From an uncultured Clostridia bacterium (GTDB lineage: Bacteria > Bacillota > Clostridia > Christensenellales > Borkfalkiaceae), in assembly GCA_904419945.1 (NCBI GenBank), contig CAJFTM010000007.1, positions 1 to 41,748 of the forward strand: a DNA stretch of 41,748 nt. Direction: 5' to 3'. The notes under the pieces are model-generated. The model searched no databases and was not told where the DNA came from. It saw nothing but the letters and a program-made list of their open reading frames with translations. A program made the position numbers and the translations under genes. Below are positions 25,321 to 33,908 of this stretch, piece after piece (within the stretch, counting starts at the first letter, position 1; each line of letters begins with the position of its first letter).

Positions 25321-27051
25321 TTATTTTGCTTCCGGATCCTTTGTTTCCGGTTCGCCCTGGTCGGCTTCGTTTTCCTGCTCTGCCGGCAGATCGACTGGAG
25401 GATCGACCGGAACATCCGTCACGACATAATCATCTTCATTTAACGGCCTCTGCATCGGCTGCACCGGCTGTGCAATCGGCGCGATCACGATCGGAGAGGG
25501 CGTTGCCTGCGCTACGATCGGCTGTACGACAATAGACTGTACCGGCGCTTGTTCCTCTTCATACTCTTCCTCTTCATCCGCCTCTTCAGCAAAACTTTCG
25601 CCGTCAAGGCCGATCTGTTCTGCTTCGTCGCGCTGCACGCAGTCTGCAATGTACTCGGCATCCCGCGCTTTCATGGCATCCGTCAAACCGTTGCATACCA
25701 TGCTGGCAACAACGCCCAGGATCGCAAAGATCAAAATGAGCAATACATTGTCGAAATAATTTCCGCCGGCAAGTTCATCCAATACGTTGCCGAGCTGACT
25801 GTCGATAAAGAAATTCATGATGACCAACAGAACGGCAGCTCCGATCGCAAGCAGCCAGGTTGTGGTACAATAATCGCGGACTGAATAGAAATACGAATAC
25901 AGGCGGAAAGTATATCCGTGCGAATTTTCGGCAGCAATGGCGCTCATACATTTCCGCGCCATGTTGGCAGCGGCAATCGTAATCAGCAATAACAAAATCA
26001 CGATTGCATAGCAGCCGACGATAAATAGCGGCGTCTGCCCTTCTACAGCAGGTTCGACCGGTACCATAAACGGAATCAGAACATGCAATCCGATCCCCGC
26101 TCCAAACGCAACGATACAGACTCCCACGACGATCCCGATTGCAAAGCCGATCGTACGGAGCAGATTCGTCGGCATCAAATAAACTCGATAGCTGATCACA
26201 ATTTTGTAAATTGCAACGGCCGCTACCAAAACAAGACCGCTCCACAGGGCTGCCTGCATTTCAATGCCGGGATTATACGCGTAAAGGCTAAATCCATCCA
26301 CCGTCAAGTTGCCGAAAAATCCGATCATCAGAGCGCTGATCATGTTGACCGTCAAATCCACGATCGCGACGGGAACAATGCTGCGCCCGCGCTTGCCACT
26401 CATATAGCGAATAAAGGCTGCAAGGCCGTAAAATACCGTTGCGATCGATCCGATGATCGTTGCAACAGAAGCGGCGATCAGCAAAAGATAGGGGAAATAC
26501 ATACTTAACGGGGCATCGACATCATGAATGCTCATCATAGCTTGGATCAATGACTGATCCCCGAAAAAGGCGTATGTAAACACATCGACCGAACCTTGCT
26601 GTTGGCCTGTCAAAACATCGACCGGCGTTACAAAAAAGATGATCGAAAAGATGCTGATCAGCAAAATTGCCACAAAAACGGCGGCTCCTTCGACAAAACG
26701 AACAGCTTTTTGCGTCGGCCCCTGCGACAGTTGAACGACATTCAAATCACGGCTTTCATATTGTACTTTCGGAAGAATCACGTCCGGGACTGTATTTACT
26801 TTTTTCTTGGCAGATTTCTTTTCACTGCTGTGCGGTGCCTTTTGCATCGGTTTTTGCTGCACGGTGATCACGGGCTGGGGCTGCATCGTATATTGCGGCT
26901 GCATCGCGGTATATTGCTGCACAGAATTTCCCGCAGAGGACTTATTCGGATTCACGTTTGCAACAGCAGTTTCCTTTATAATCTTAGCTCCGCAATTCGG
27001 ACAAAATCGATCGTTATCTCTCACCGGCTTCCCGCACTTGGAACAAAACAT
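25321..27051 (-). CDS. Zinc-ribbon polytopic membrane protein of unknown function
   Basis: Protein of 576 aa. An N-terminal zinc ribbon (Cys3, Cys6, Cys17, Cys20 in MFCSKCGKPV and RFCPNCGAK) is followed by a Gln/Pro-rich linker (about residues 35-95), about eight transmembrane helices (about residues 120-460, for example FVAILLISIFSIIFFV and IVILLLLITIAAANMA), and a C-terminal acidic and Pro/Val-rich tail (EEADEEEEYEEEQ, then repeated QPIVAQA/IAQPVQP). Zinc-ribbon plus membrane domains are common in Bacillota, but the membrane part here belongs to no family I recognise. The codons and base composition are less GC-rich than the neighbours. The strong gene-specific promoter and terminator show it is a single-gene unit. 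Confidence 0.85.
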   Translation of the reverse strand: MFCSKCGKPVRDNDRFCPNCGAKIIKETAVANVNPNKSSAGNSVQQYTAMQPQYTMQPQPVITVQQKPMQKAPHSSEKKSAKKKVNTVPDVILPKVQYESRDLNVVQLSQGPTQKAVRFVEGAAVFVAILLISIFSIIFFVTPVDVLTGQQQGSVDVFTYAFFGDQSLIQAMMSIHDVDAPLSMYFPYLLLIAASVATIIGSIATVFYGLAAFIRYMSGKRGRSIVPVAIVDLTVNMISALMIGFFGNLTVDGFSLYAYNPGIEMQAALWSGLVLVAAVAIYKIVISYRVYLMPTNLLRTIGFAIGIVVGVCIVAFGAGIGLHVLIPFMVPVEPAVEGQTPLFIVGCYAIVILLLLITIAAANMARKCMSAIAAENSHGYTFRLYSYFYSVRDYCTTTWLLAIGAAVLLVIMNFFIDSQLGNVLDELAGGNYFDNVLLILIFAILGVVASMVCNGLTDAMKARDAEYIADCVQRDEAEQIGLDGESFAEEADEEEEYEEEQAPVQSIVVQPIVAQATPSPIVIAPIAQPVQPMQRPLNEDDYVVTDVPVDPPVDLPAEQENEADQGEPETKDPEAK

Positions 27052-27078
27052 ATTTTCCTCCTGTATTCATTTTTTTGC

Positions 27079-27107
27079 ATTGTATCACATTTTCTGCAAA
27101 AATGCAA
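27079..27107 (-). promoter_or_regulatory. Promoter of the zinc-ribbon membrane protein
   Basis: Minus strand TTGCAT (27107-27102), 17 bp, TACAAT (27084-27079); AGGAGG follows just before the ATG. Confidence 0.7.
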
Positions 27108-27145
27108 TATATTCCTCCGTAAAACATATTTATTTTTAAAACAAT

Positions 27146-27173
27146 AAGGAACGTACAAATAAGTACGCTCCTT
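27146..27173 (-). terminator. Terminator at the end of the rpmH-khpB cluster
   Basis: On the minus strand AAGGAGCGTAC, loop TTATTT, GTACGTTCCTT (one G-U pair), then ATTGTTTT. Confidence 0.8.
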
Positions 27174-27185
27174 ACTTTTAAAATC

Positions 27186-28250
27186 TCATTCCTCTTCGCG
27201 AGAGGGATCCGCCGGATTCTTTTCCTCGCCTGTACCTCTATTCAGGTCATTGCTGTTGCCGAGATATGTGCCGAAATAGGGCTGGCGCTTAGAGCGGGGC
27301 AGACCGCTCGCATGCGGGCGGTCTCTGCGGTCGTCGCGGCGGCGGTCATAGCTGCCGCGGCGGTCGTACCGGTCACGCTTTTCGTACCCTTCGCGGGGAG
27401 TATATCCCTCGCGCTTTTCGTATCCTTCGCGGGGGGCGTATCCCTCGCGCTTTTCGTATCCTTCGCGGGGGGCGTATCCCTCGCGCTTTTCATACCCTTC
27501 GCGGGGAGAGTATCCCTCGCGGCTGCGGGACTGATACGGCTTCGAATTGCGGCGGTCGCGGTCATAGCCGCCCTTGCGCTCGCCATAGCGGGGACGCGAG
27601 CCGCGCCGATCCGGCCGATCGGCGCCCGGCCGCAAATTATTGGGAGTGACGACCACAAAGCGGTTGGGCTCTTTGCCCTCGCTCGTCGTCTTGACCTCGG
27701 TACTGTCGGCAAGGGTGGAGTGAATGATGCGGCGCTCGTACGGGGTCATCGGTTCGATGGCGACCTTCCGGCCCAGACGGACCGCCTTTTCCGCCAATTT
27801 ATTGGCGAGGCGCCGGAGCGTCTGCTCCCGCTTGTCGCGGTACCCTTCGCAGTCGACGACGACGCGCTTGTATTCCTCTCTCCCGATGTTGGCGACGGCG
27901 CCTGCAAGCACTTGCAGCGAATCGACCACCTCGCCGCGGTGACCGATGAGCGCATATGTGTTCGGCGTGATGACGTTGATGCGGGTATGCTCCGCATCCT
28001 CGTCCAGTTCCGTCGTCGCGGTCACGTGCAGCAGATCGAACATTCCTTCCAGGAATGCGACGGCGCGCTCGCCGTCCGTCTTTTTGCGGGAAATCCGCAC
28101 GCAAGCCTTGATCCCCTTGGAAAACAGGCCTCCCTTTTTGCCCTCCTCGAGCACGGCGATGTCCGCCTCTTCTCTCTTGAGGCCCATCGTCTGCAAGCCG
28201 GTCTCGATCGCTTCGTCGACCGTCTTGCCGGTGAATTCCATCTCTGTCAT
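27186..28250 (-). CDS. khpB: RNA-binding protein KhpB (Jag) with repeat-bearing disordered tail
   Basis: KhpB/Jag RNA chaperone, 354 aa. The Jag_N domain (MEFTGKTVDEAIETGLQTMG, residues 1-50), a KH domain (about 75-150, with GHRGEVVDSLQVLAG) and an R3H domain (about 155-215, TPYERRIIHSTL) are all present. The normal protein would end near residue 215; here about 140 further residues form a basic, Tyr/Arg/Gly-rich disordered tail with a 12-residue repeat (REGYxPREGYEK) four times. Such tails bind RNA or promote condensates. The start overlaps the yidC stop (ATGA), the usual yidC-jag coupling. KhpB regulates cell-division and envelope genes in streptococci. Confidence 0.95.
   Translation of the reverse strand: MTEMEFTGKTVDEAIETGLQTMGLKREEADIAVLEEGKKGGLFSKGIKACVRISRKKTDGERAVAFLEGMFDLLHVTATTELDEDAEHTRINVITPNTYALIGHRGEVVDSLQVLAGAVANIGREEYKRVVVDCEGYRDKREQTLRRLANKLAEKAVRLGRKVAIEPMTPYERRIIHSTLADSTEVKTTSEGKEPNRFVVVTPNNLRPGADRPDRRGSRPRYGERKGGYDRDRRNSKPYQSRSREGYSPREGYEKREGYAPREGYEKREGYAPREGYEKREGYTPREGYEKRDRYDRRGSYDRRRDDRRDRPHASGLPRSKRQPYFGTYLGNSNDLNRGTGEEKNPADPSREEE
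27378..27521 (-). repeat. Four tandem 36-bp repeats in khpB
   Basis: Units begin at 27378, 27414, 27450 and 27486, each coding for 12 residues (variants of REGYAPREGYEK). The copies are nearly identical in DNA, pointing to recent expansion by slippage or recombination; the count is likely to vary between strains. Confidence 0.9.
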
Positions 28251-29656
28251 TTTGTTTTTCCTCCCTTCCGCGCGTCACTTGCCTTCCGCGCCGCCTGCGG
28301 AATCCTCTTATTGTATTTATCCTGTATCTCCTGTTCCTCGACTTTCCGGAACTTGCGGTCGATGATCAGATTGATGATCAGCGTACTCAGGACGCTGTAA
28401 AGGCTGCTTATGATCATGTAGATACTGAAGGCCGCACTGTAAAAGAAGGAGAATACGCCGAAAATGATCGGCATGATGATCATCATCATGCGCTGGGTGC
28501 GCTTGCCGCTGCCGTCCGCCGTCTGCAATTCGCTCTGCGCCTTTTGGCTGCGCGCAGTGATAAACTGCGACAGGAACATCGAGCCGATGGAAATGATGAT
28601 GAGGATGTAGTACCCGTTTGCCTGCGAGCGCTCGCTGCTGAGGTTATAGGAAACCTCGTTGAAAGCATTTTCACTCAGGCCGGAGTTTTCCAAAACATCG
28701 TCATATTCGATGGGATGGCGGTAAGATGTATCCGGCACCCAAATATTTTTGATCCAGAGGAAGGAAGAGTTGTAGCTGCGGTAAGACTGTTCGGCGGCAT
28801 TGCGGCCCAGCGTTTTGATCGCTTCGGCAGCCGTTTCGTCCTCCGAAAGCGCGGCGTTTTGCGCGCGCACCGTCTCCAATGCGGCAACGATGTCCGCATC
28901 CGCCGAGGCGAGCACGGCATCCGTCTTGACGTTGAACGTCCAGCGGGTAAACTCCGTCACTTCGGCGACCGGTCCCGCTTCCGCATCGGTATTGTACCAA
29001 TTATAGCCATCCAACTCTTCTTCGGTCAGCCCTTCTTCGAGATACAGCGTCCTGTCCAAAACGATTTCGATGAGGAACGCATCCCCGCCGTACCTCTCCT
29101 CGCGGGTATATGCGACCAGCCCATCCTCGTTCGGTTCCCCTTCCGGCCCGTATTGATGCGAGAGCAGGTAGGCATCCGATCCCGTGTCGGGCGCGTAGGC
29201 GAGGATGGCGGAATTGTACTGCTGCGTCATCTCGCGGTAGACATCGAGATTGGCGTATCTCGAATAATCGGAAAAGGCGCCCAGGACGATCATAAATACG
29301 ACGAGCGTCACGATCATGGGCAGACAGGCGCCGAGCATGGAGTAGCCGTTCTTTTTGTACAGCTCCATCATCTTGGCATTGTAAGTCTGCTGGTCGTTCT
29401 GGTACTGCTTCTGCAGTTTTTCCAGCTGCGGCCGCATCTTTTCCATCTTCAGGCTGTTCTTGCGCATGGATATCTTGGAATAGGCATCCAGCGGAAGGGT
29501 TATGGTCTTTAAGATGAGGGTAAACAGCACGATGCCGACGCCCGTCCAGGGCAGCCAGGTGACGATCCATTCGACAATATGGCCGAGAAAGTTCAAACTT
29601 TCGGCAATATCCGTCGTAAACAGAGGGATCGCGCTGTCGAGCAATGCATTGATCAT
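28247..29656 (-). CDS. yidC: YidC/OxaA membrane insertase with a large extracytoplasmic insertion
   Basis: Membrane-protein insertase, 469 aa against roughly 210-290 in most Bacillota. The conserved core is present: TM1 after VEWIVTWLPWTGVGIVLFTL, the cytoplasmic coiled hairpin with KMEKMRPQLEKLQKQYQNDQ and MMELYKKNGYSML, TM2 in LPMIVTLVVFMIVLGAF, then later helices GYYILIIISIGSMFL, MMMIIMPIIFGVFSFF and IYMIISSLYSVLSTLII. Between about residues 130 and 350 lies an acidic insertion of some 220 residues predicted to be outside the cell, unlike normal Gram-positive YidC. There is no lipobox at the N-terminus. The basic tail (KASDARKGGKTK) fits ribosome contact. Confidence 0.93.
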   Translation of the reverse strand: MINALLDSAIPLFTTDIAESLNFLGHIVEWIVTWLPWTGVGIVLFTLILKTITLPLDAYSKISMRKNSLKMEKMRPQLEKLQKQYQNDQQTYNAKMMELYKKNGYSMLGACLPMIVTLVVFMIVLGAFSDYSRYANLDVYREMTQQYNSAILAYAPDTGSDAYLLSHQYGPEGEPNEDGLVAYTREERYGGDAFLIEIVLDRTLYLEEGLTEEELDGYNWYNTDAEAGPVAEVTEFTRWTFNVKTDAVLASADADIVAALETVRAQNAALSEDETAAEAIKTLGRNAAEQSYRSYNSSFLWIKNIWVPDTSYRHPIEYDDVLENSGLSENAFNEVSYNLSSERSQANGYYILIIISIGSMFLSQFITARSQKAQSELQTADGSGKRTQRMMMIIMPIIFGVFSFFYSAAFSIYMIISSLYSVLSTLIINLIIDRKFRKVEEQEIQDKYNKRIPQAARKASDARKGGKTK

Positions 29657-29668
29657 TCTTTTTGATTC

Positions 29669-29953
29669 CTAATAGAGCCAGCGCACCTTGAACGGCCTTT
29701 CGGGCACGGGATCATACCCCCCTTTCGAAAAGGGGTTGCAGCGCAAAATGCGCCACGCCCCGAGCGCGACGCCGATGAGGACGCCGTGATTGTTGATCGC
29801 CTCGAGCATGTACTGCGAACAGGTGGGCCTGTACAGACAGGTCTTTTTTGAAAAGCGGCGCTGGTAAAAGAGGATGAGGCGCATGCAGATCATCCGCCCA
29901 TAGGGGCGCAGCAGCGTGCGGCGCAGCTTTTTCCAAAATGCTTTCCCCTTCAT
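29669..29953 (-). CDS. yidD: Membrane protein insertion efficiency factor YidD
   Basis: Small basic protein (94 aa) that assists YidC-dependent insertion. Family hallmarks: [52 protein letters not shown]. Overlaps the rnpA stop by 4 bp (ATGA) and sits 12 bp before yidC, the classic order rpmH-rnpA-yidD-yidC-khpB. Confidence 0.96.
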   Translation of the reverse strand: MKGKAFWKKLRRTLLRPYGRMICMRLILFYQRRFSKKTCLYRPTCSQYMLEAINNHGVLIGVALGAWRILRCNPFSKGGYDPVPERPFKVRWLY

Positions 29954-30273
29954 GCGAGCAGCCCTTCCCGCCGCAGGGCGCAGCGGAGGCTCTTTTCAAA
30001 CGCGGCGAGAGAGTATTCCTCTGCCTGCCTGGGGATGAGTACAAAGGCGAGCGGACGGGTACAGTCGGGAGCCGTGCGGCGGAAGGCCTCGCGCAGCAGC
30101 CGCTTGATGCGGTTGCGCTGTACGCTCTTGCCGTGCTTTTTGCTCACGCACAGGCCGAGCGTCAGTTCCTTGGCGGGCATATACAGAATAATTAAAGCAG
30201 GGGAAAAAAGTTTTTTTCCCCTCGTAAACAATTTTTTAAAATCGTTATTTTTCTTTAATCTGGTATACAACAC
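29950..30273 (-). CDS. rnpA: Ribonuclease P protein component
   Basis: Protein subunit (107 aa) of RNase P, which matures tRNA 5' ends. Motifs: [40 protein letters not shown] (the conserved RNR motif) and LLREAFRRT. Lies 27 bp after rpmH. The RNA partner gene is not in this window. Confidence 0.96.
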   Translation of the reverse strand: MLYTRLKKNNDFKKLFTRGKKLFSPALIILYMPAKELTLGLCVSKKHGKSVQRNRIKRLLREAFRRTAPDCTRPLAFVLIPRQAEEYSLAAFEKSLRCALRREGLLA

Positions 30274-30300
30274 GCACCCTTCTCCCGCGCTTCTCCTACA

Positions 30301-30435
30301 TTAAGCGGAGAGCTTTTTGCGGCCCTTGTCGCGGCGGCGCTTGAGCGTCTTTCTGCCGCCCTGCGTCTTCATGCGCTGGCGGAACCCGTGGACCTTGCTT
30401 CTCTGCCTCTTCTTCGGCTGATATGTTCTTTTCAT
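30301..30435 (-). CDS. rpmH: Ribosomal protein L34
   Basis: Full 44-aa bL34: starts [20 protein letters not shown] and ends [12 protein letters not shown]. Very basic. AGGAGCAGAATG lies before the ATG. First gene of the rpmH-khpB cluster. Confidence 0.97.
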   Translation of the reverse strand: MKRTYQPKKRQRSKVHGFRQRMKTQGGRKTLKRRRDKGRKKLSA

Positions 30436-30471
30436 TTGATCATTCTGCTCCTATTCTAAATTGTGTGTTCC

Positions 30472-30501
30472 ATTATACCCAAAAAATCGGGCGGCTGTCA
30501 A
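30472..30501 (-). promoter_or_regulatory. rpmH promoter
   Basis: Minus strand TTGACA (30501-30496), 18 bp, TATAAT (30477-30472), beginning 7 bp beyond the dnaN stop codon. Confidence 0.85.
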
Positions 30502-30507
30502 CCGTTT

Positions 30508-31608
30508 TTAGCCCGTTGTACGCACGGGAAGTATCAAATACAGGTATCTGTCCCCTTCCGGCGGCGTCATCACGCAGGGAGCGACCGGCCCGTTAAAGGA
30601 AAAACGCACCGTTTCGTCGGAACAAGCCTTCAGACAGTCGGACACAAATTTGCAGTTGAGGGCGATGCGCACGTCTTTTCCCGTCATCGAAACGGGCACG
30701 CTCTCGTCCACGCGGCCGATGCTGGTGTTGGAGGAGACGCCCATGCTCCCCTCGTGCACGTCAAAGGTAATGACGCTGTTTTTGTCGATGCGGGCGAGCA
30801 CGGCGGCGCGCTCGACGCTCTCATCCAAAACCGCGCGCGCGACGGACAGCTCCGTCGAAAAGGCGTGCGGCACGATGCCGGACACGTTGACGAATTCCCC
30901 TTCGAACAGGCGGCTGGTGAGGACGGTGTCGTCGATGCGGACGAGCAGCATATTCTTCTGCACATAGAGGCAGACGGTTTCGTCGTCCGCACCCAGCATG
31001 CGCGCGATCTCGTTGAGGGTTCGTCCGGGGCAGACGATGCGGATGTCGCCGGATATCCCCGCCGCGGGGCGGCGGCAGACGGCGAGACGGTAACCGTCCA
31101 GCGCGGTAAAGCGCACTTCTCCCTCCCGCGCCTCGACGAGGCAGCCCTTGAGCACGGGCCGGGAATCGTCCTGCGCGCAGCAAAAGGTAGTGCCCGCAAC
31201 GAGATCTTTGAGGTCTTTGGAGAGGATCTCGACCCGCAGCTCGCCGATGTTCGTGTCGATGGCGGGGAAATCGTCTGCGGAGAGCACCTGCAGCGCGCTC
31301 TCGGCATCGCCGTAGGCGATGGTCAGACGGTCGCCTTCCGTCGCGAGGGTGACTTGCTCATTTTCCAGTTTTTTTACAAAATCGGCAAAAAATTTGCCGG
31401 GGACGCAGACGGCGCCCTCTTCGAGAACTTCCGCGCGCAGATCTTTGCGGATGGCGATCTCGCCGTCTGTCGCGAGCAATGTGACCGTATCGTTTTGAGC
31501 GGCGATCTTGATGCATTCGAGTACGGGATTGGTCGTCTTTGTCGCGCAGGCCTTGACCGTTTTCAGCAGCCCGTCCGAGAGATCGACCCCTTCGCAGATC
31601 AGTTTCAT
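30508..31608 (-). CDS. dnaN: DNA polymerase III beta sliding clamp
   Basis: Processivity clamp, 366 aa with three clamp domains: MKLICEGVDLSDGLLKTVKA, CIKIAAQNDTVTLLATDGEI, PGKFFADFVKKL, then SRPVLKGCLVEAREGEVRFTALDGYRLAV and the C-terminal YLYLILPVRT (usual LxLPMR). GGGGAGG precedes the ATG. Unlike the common order, it lies on the same strand as rpmH and directly next to it, with no dnaA in between or beside it. The region upstream is the probable oriC. Confidence 0.96.
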   Translation of the reverse strand: MKLICEGVDLSDGLLKTVKACATKTTNPVLECIKIAAQNDTVTLLATDGEIAIRKDLRAEVLEEGAVCVPGKFFADFVKKLENEQVTLATEGDRLTIAYGDAESALQVLSADDFPAIDTNIGELRVEILSKDLKDLVAGTTFCCAQDDSRPVLKGCLVEAREGEVRFTALDGYRLAVCRRPAAGISGDIRIVCPGRTLNEIARMLGADDETVCLYVQKNMLLVRIDDTVLTSRLFEGEFVNVSGIVPHAFSTELSVARAVLDESVERAAVLARIDKNSVITFDVHEGSMGVSSNTSIGRVDESVPVSMTGKDVRIALNCKFVSDCLKACSDETVRFSFNGPVAPCVMTPPEGDRYLYLILPVRTTG

Positions 31609-31798
31609 GCTTTCCTCCCCAAAAGAGAGTGTTTCCGCGCCCGGCGCGAAAGATACTCTCTATATTTATTTAAATTGTTATATAGTAAATATAATAATAA
31701 GCGGTGTGTAAATGTGGAAAGCTTTCCAAAATACCCCTCTTTACGCTCTATTATAAACAAAAACCGCCCGAAATGCAAGTTTTTGGCGGGAAAATGGG

Positions 31799-31807
31799 TG
31801 TGGATAA
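31799..31807 (-). promoter_or_regulatory. DnaA box
   Basis: Perfect 9-mer TTATCCACA on the minus strand. Confidence 0.8.
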
Positions 31808-31956
31808 GCGTATATTTTTTTGTGGATGCGTGTGTATGCAAATTGTGGAACTGTCGACAGGCCGCCGTATTTTTTTGTTTGTGCGGATCGTCCGGGCCGT
31901 CCGGACCGGACCGTGCAGGGTGGAAGAAAAGATAGTTATCCCGAAAATCACCGAAG

Positions 31957-31965
31957 TTATCCACA
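31957..31965 (+). promoter_or_regulatory. DnaA box
   Basis: Perfect 9-mer TTATCCACA, followed by an A-run. Confidence 0.8.
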
Positions 31966-32338
31966 AAAAAAACAATTGCACGCTGATTTTTACAGTCGTT
32001 TCTGCCCTCTTTGCTCTGAAAGAGGCCGTATTTCCCTCTGTGTCGGGGTCGATCGGCGGAGCATTTGTGCGGCGGAAGAGCGGCGGCCGTGGCGGTGTGC
32101 GGTTTGTCTGCAGGGAGTCGGCGTGCGGTCTGGCTGCGATTTTAAAAACAAGGGAAGGCATAGCGCCCGCTATCGTCGCTCGGACCGGTTTTTGTATGCA
32201 CAGGCGCTTTGTTTTTGCTTTGCGGTGTATGCTGGCTCTGTCACAGGAGGGCAGACATTTGCTGCGTCGGAAAGCAGCGGACACTCCTTTAAGGAGGGGT
32301 GCAGATCGTCAGCCAAGCGAAAAAATGGCCGGATTTGC

Positions 32339-32367
32339 TTGCTGGGCAGGGCGGTATATGTTATAAT
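32339..32367 (+). promoter_or_regulatory. rsmG promoter (leaderless)
   Basis: TTGCTG, 17 bp, TATAAT ending at 32367. The expected transcription start, seven bases on, is the A of the rsmG start codon (32374). Confidence 0.7.
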
Positions 32368-32373
32368 GAAAGC

Positions 32374-33051
32374 ATGCAGAGCGATTGGCAGCTGGTCACC
32401 GAGGGAGAAACGGGAGAAAAATTTGCCGCGTTTTACGCCTTGTTGACCGAATATAACGCAAAATTTAATTTGACGCGCATCGTCGGCGAGCAGGACTGCC
32501 GCATCAAACACTTTTACGACAGCCTTTTGGGGGCGAGATATTTTCCCGAAGGGGCGCATTGCGCGGAAGTCGGTTCGGGCGGAGGGTTTCCTTCCATACC
32601 GCTCATGATCGTGCGCGGCGACCTCGACTTTGTTTTGATCGAATCGGTCGGCAAGAAGTGCGGTTTTTTGGAGCGCGCCGTGCAGGAGTTGGGGCTGCGC
32701 GCAGAGGTGATCAACGGGCGGGCGGAAGATCTTGCCCGGTCGCCGGCCTATCGCGAGCGCTTTGACGTATGCTGTGCGCGCGCCGTTGCGCGTTTGAACA
32801 CGCTTGCGGAGTATTGCGTGCCCTTTGTCAGGCCGGGCGGACGGTTTATCGCCTATAAGGGAGAAGCTGCCGAGGAGATCGCAGAGGCGGAAAATGCCTT
32901 TCGCACCTTGGGCGTGCGTCTGAGCGCTGCCGAAAAGCGGGAACTGCCGGAAAATGCGGGATCGCGCACCATTGTCGTCGCAGAAAAGTTGCATAAAACG
33001 CCCGCCGCGTATCCGCGCGGCAAGGGAAAGGAGCGCAGCCGTCCTCTGTGA
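32374..33051 (+). CDS. rsmG: 16S rRNA (guanine-527-N7) methyltransferase
   Basis: RsmG/GidB, SAM-dependent methyltransferase acting on the 530 loop of 16S rRNA; 225 aa. N-terminal FYALLTEYNAKFNLTRI, SAM motif EVGSGGGFP (residues 65-73), VLIESVGKKCGFLERAV and the CCARAVARLNTLAEYCVPFV segment are all typical. There is no ribosome-binding site before the only plausible start, and the promoter spacing predicts an mRNA that begins at the ATG. Basic tail (RGKGKERSRPL). First rightward gene from oriC. Confidence 0.94.
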   Translation: MQSDWQLVTEGETGEKFAAFYALLTEYNAKFNLTRIVGEQDCRIKHFYDSLLGARYFPEGAHCAEVGSGGGFPSIPLMIVRGDLDFVLIESVGKKCGFLERAVQELGLRAEVINGRAEDLARSPAYRERFDVCCARAVARLNTLAEYCVPFVRPGGRFIAYKGEAAEEIAEAENAFRTLGVRLSAAEKRELPENAGSRTIVVAEKLHKTPAAYPRGKGKERSRPL

Positions 33052-33064
33052 GCGGCGTGGTCTT

Positions 33065-33652
33065 ATGAACGGATGGGATCTGCGGCCGCCGAAGGCGGAA
33101 CAACTTGCATTGGATTTTGTGGAGGCGGTAAGCGTGCGGCCGGCGGAGGAAGCAGACTGCGCGTATATCGGTCCGGCCGATCGCTCGCCCGCTGCAGGCG
33201 CGGATGCGTCTGCGTGTGCGGTGACCGGGCATCGCGTGCTGGGCGCAGAGTTTTCGCGCGATCGGCTGCGCGCCGCGCTGCGCTCGCTTGCGGAGGGCGG
33301 CGTCCGTACCTTTTTTTGCGGTATGGCGCAGGGTTTTGACCTCGCCTGCGCGGATGAAATCCTCTCCCTGCGTTCGGAGATGCCTCTTCGGCTGATCGCC
33401 TGTGTTCCGTGCGCCGATCAGGCAGATCGCTATCCGCGCGCGGCGCGCGAGCAGTATGATCGGATCCTTGCAGCGTGTGATGACTGCGTACTGCTGCATG
33501 ATCGTTATTGTCACGGCTGTATGTTTGAGCGAAACCGCTATATGGTTGACCGCGCCGATGTGTTGCTCGCTTACTTTCAGGGGCGGCGCGGCGGTACCGG
33601 CTATACGGTCAATTATGCAAAAAAACGCGGCATTCCTGTCTTTTTTTTGTGA
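33065..33652 (+). CDS. SLOG-family (YpsA/DUF1273-like) protein
   Basis: Cytoplasmic protein of 195 aa with a variable 45-residue N-terminus and a Rossmann-like SLOG domain: CAVTGHRVLG (GHR motif), RTFFCGMAQGFDLACADEIL, LIACVPCADQADRY, YMVDRADVLLAYFQGRRGGT and GYTVNYAKKRGIPVFF. SLOG proteins bind nucleotides or nucleotide-derived signals; YpsA affects division and glucosylation-related stress in Bacillus, but the exact activity is unknown. Starts 13 bp after rsmG with no strong ribosome-binding site, so probably co-transcribed. Confidence 0.88.
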   Translation: MNGWDLRPPKAEQLALDFVEAVSVRPAEEADCAYIGPADRSPAAGADASACAVTGHRVLGAEFSRDRLRAALRSLAEGGVRTFFCGMAQGFDLACADEILSLRSEMPLRLIACVPCADQADRYPRAAREQYDRILAACDDCVLLHDRYCHGCMFERNRYMVDRADVLLAYFQGRRGGTGYTVNYAKKRGIPVFFL

Positions 33653-33766
33653 AGGAGCCTTTTCTCAAAACAGCAGATCAGACGCAAGAGATTGTTCTGT
33701 AATTTAGGTAGAGCGTATAGTTGGATACGGTTTGTTTTTTAAATGTCGATTTGACCTGTTTTTTAT

Positions 33767-33802
33767 AAAACGGTTGTGAAACAAATGTTTCACAACCGTT
33801 TT
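33767..33802. terminator. 16-bp perfect terminator hairpin
   Basis: AAAACGGTTGTGAAAC, loop AAAT, GTTTCACAACCGTTTT. Ends the rsmG transcript, and the symmetrical A/T tails allow use on the minus strand too. The stem contains GTGAAAC/GTTTCAC, the parS half-sites in the wrong order, so it is not a parS site. Confidence 0.85.
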
Positions 33803-33908
33803 GGTTTCTATCGTTCCGATAGGCTATTTTTGAATTGGATGATTCCTTATGGGTGCACTTTTATTTCTATGCGCCTATATTTTAGCGCTCCATTTTTTAT
33901 TGTATTAT

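Larger units (their letters stand above)
31609..32338. other. Probable chromosomal replication origin (oriC)
   Basis: A 730-bp gene-free stretch between dnaN and rsmG. It holds an AT-rich block (31655-31705, a likely unwinding element), a GGAAAGCTTTCC palindrome near 31715, two perfect DnaA boxes on opposite strands, and degenerate ones (TGTGGATGC near 31820; TTATCCCGA at 31936-31944). Gene direction also flips here: dnaN to feo run leftward, rsmG to the 16S gene mostly rightward. The right part (32000-32300) is GC-richer, with only a small dyad (ACTCCTT/AAGGAG) before rsmG. Confidence 0.7.

Noticed and set aside
33767..33802. GTGAAAC/GTTTCAC dyad as a parS site
   Set aside because: Half-sites are in the reverse order with a 4-base loop, and the A/T tails fit an intrinsic terminator.
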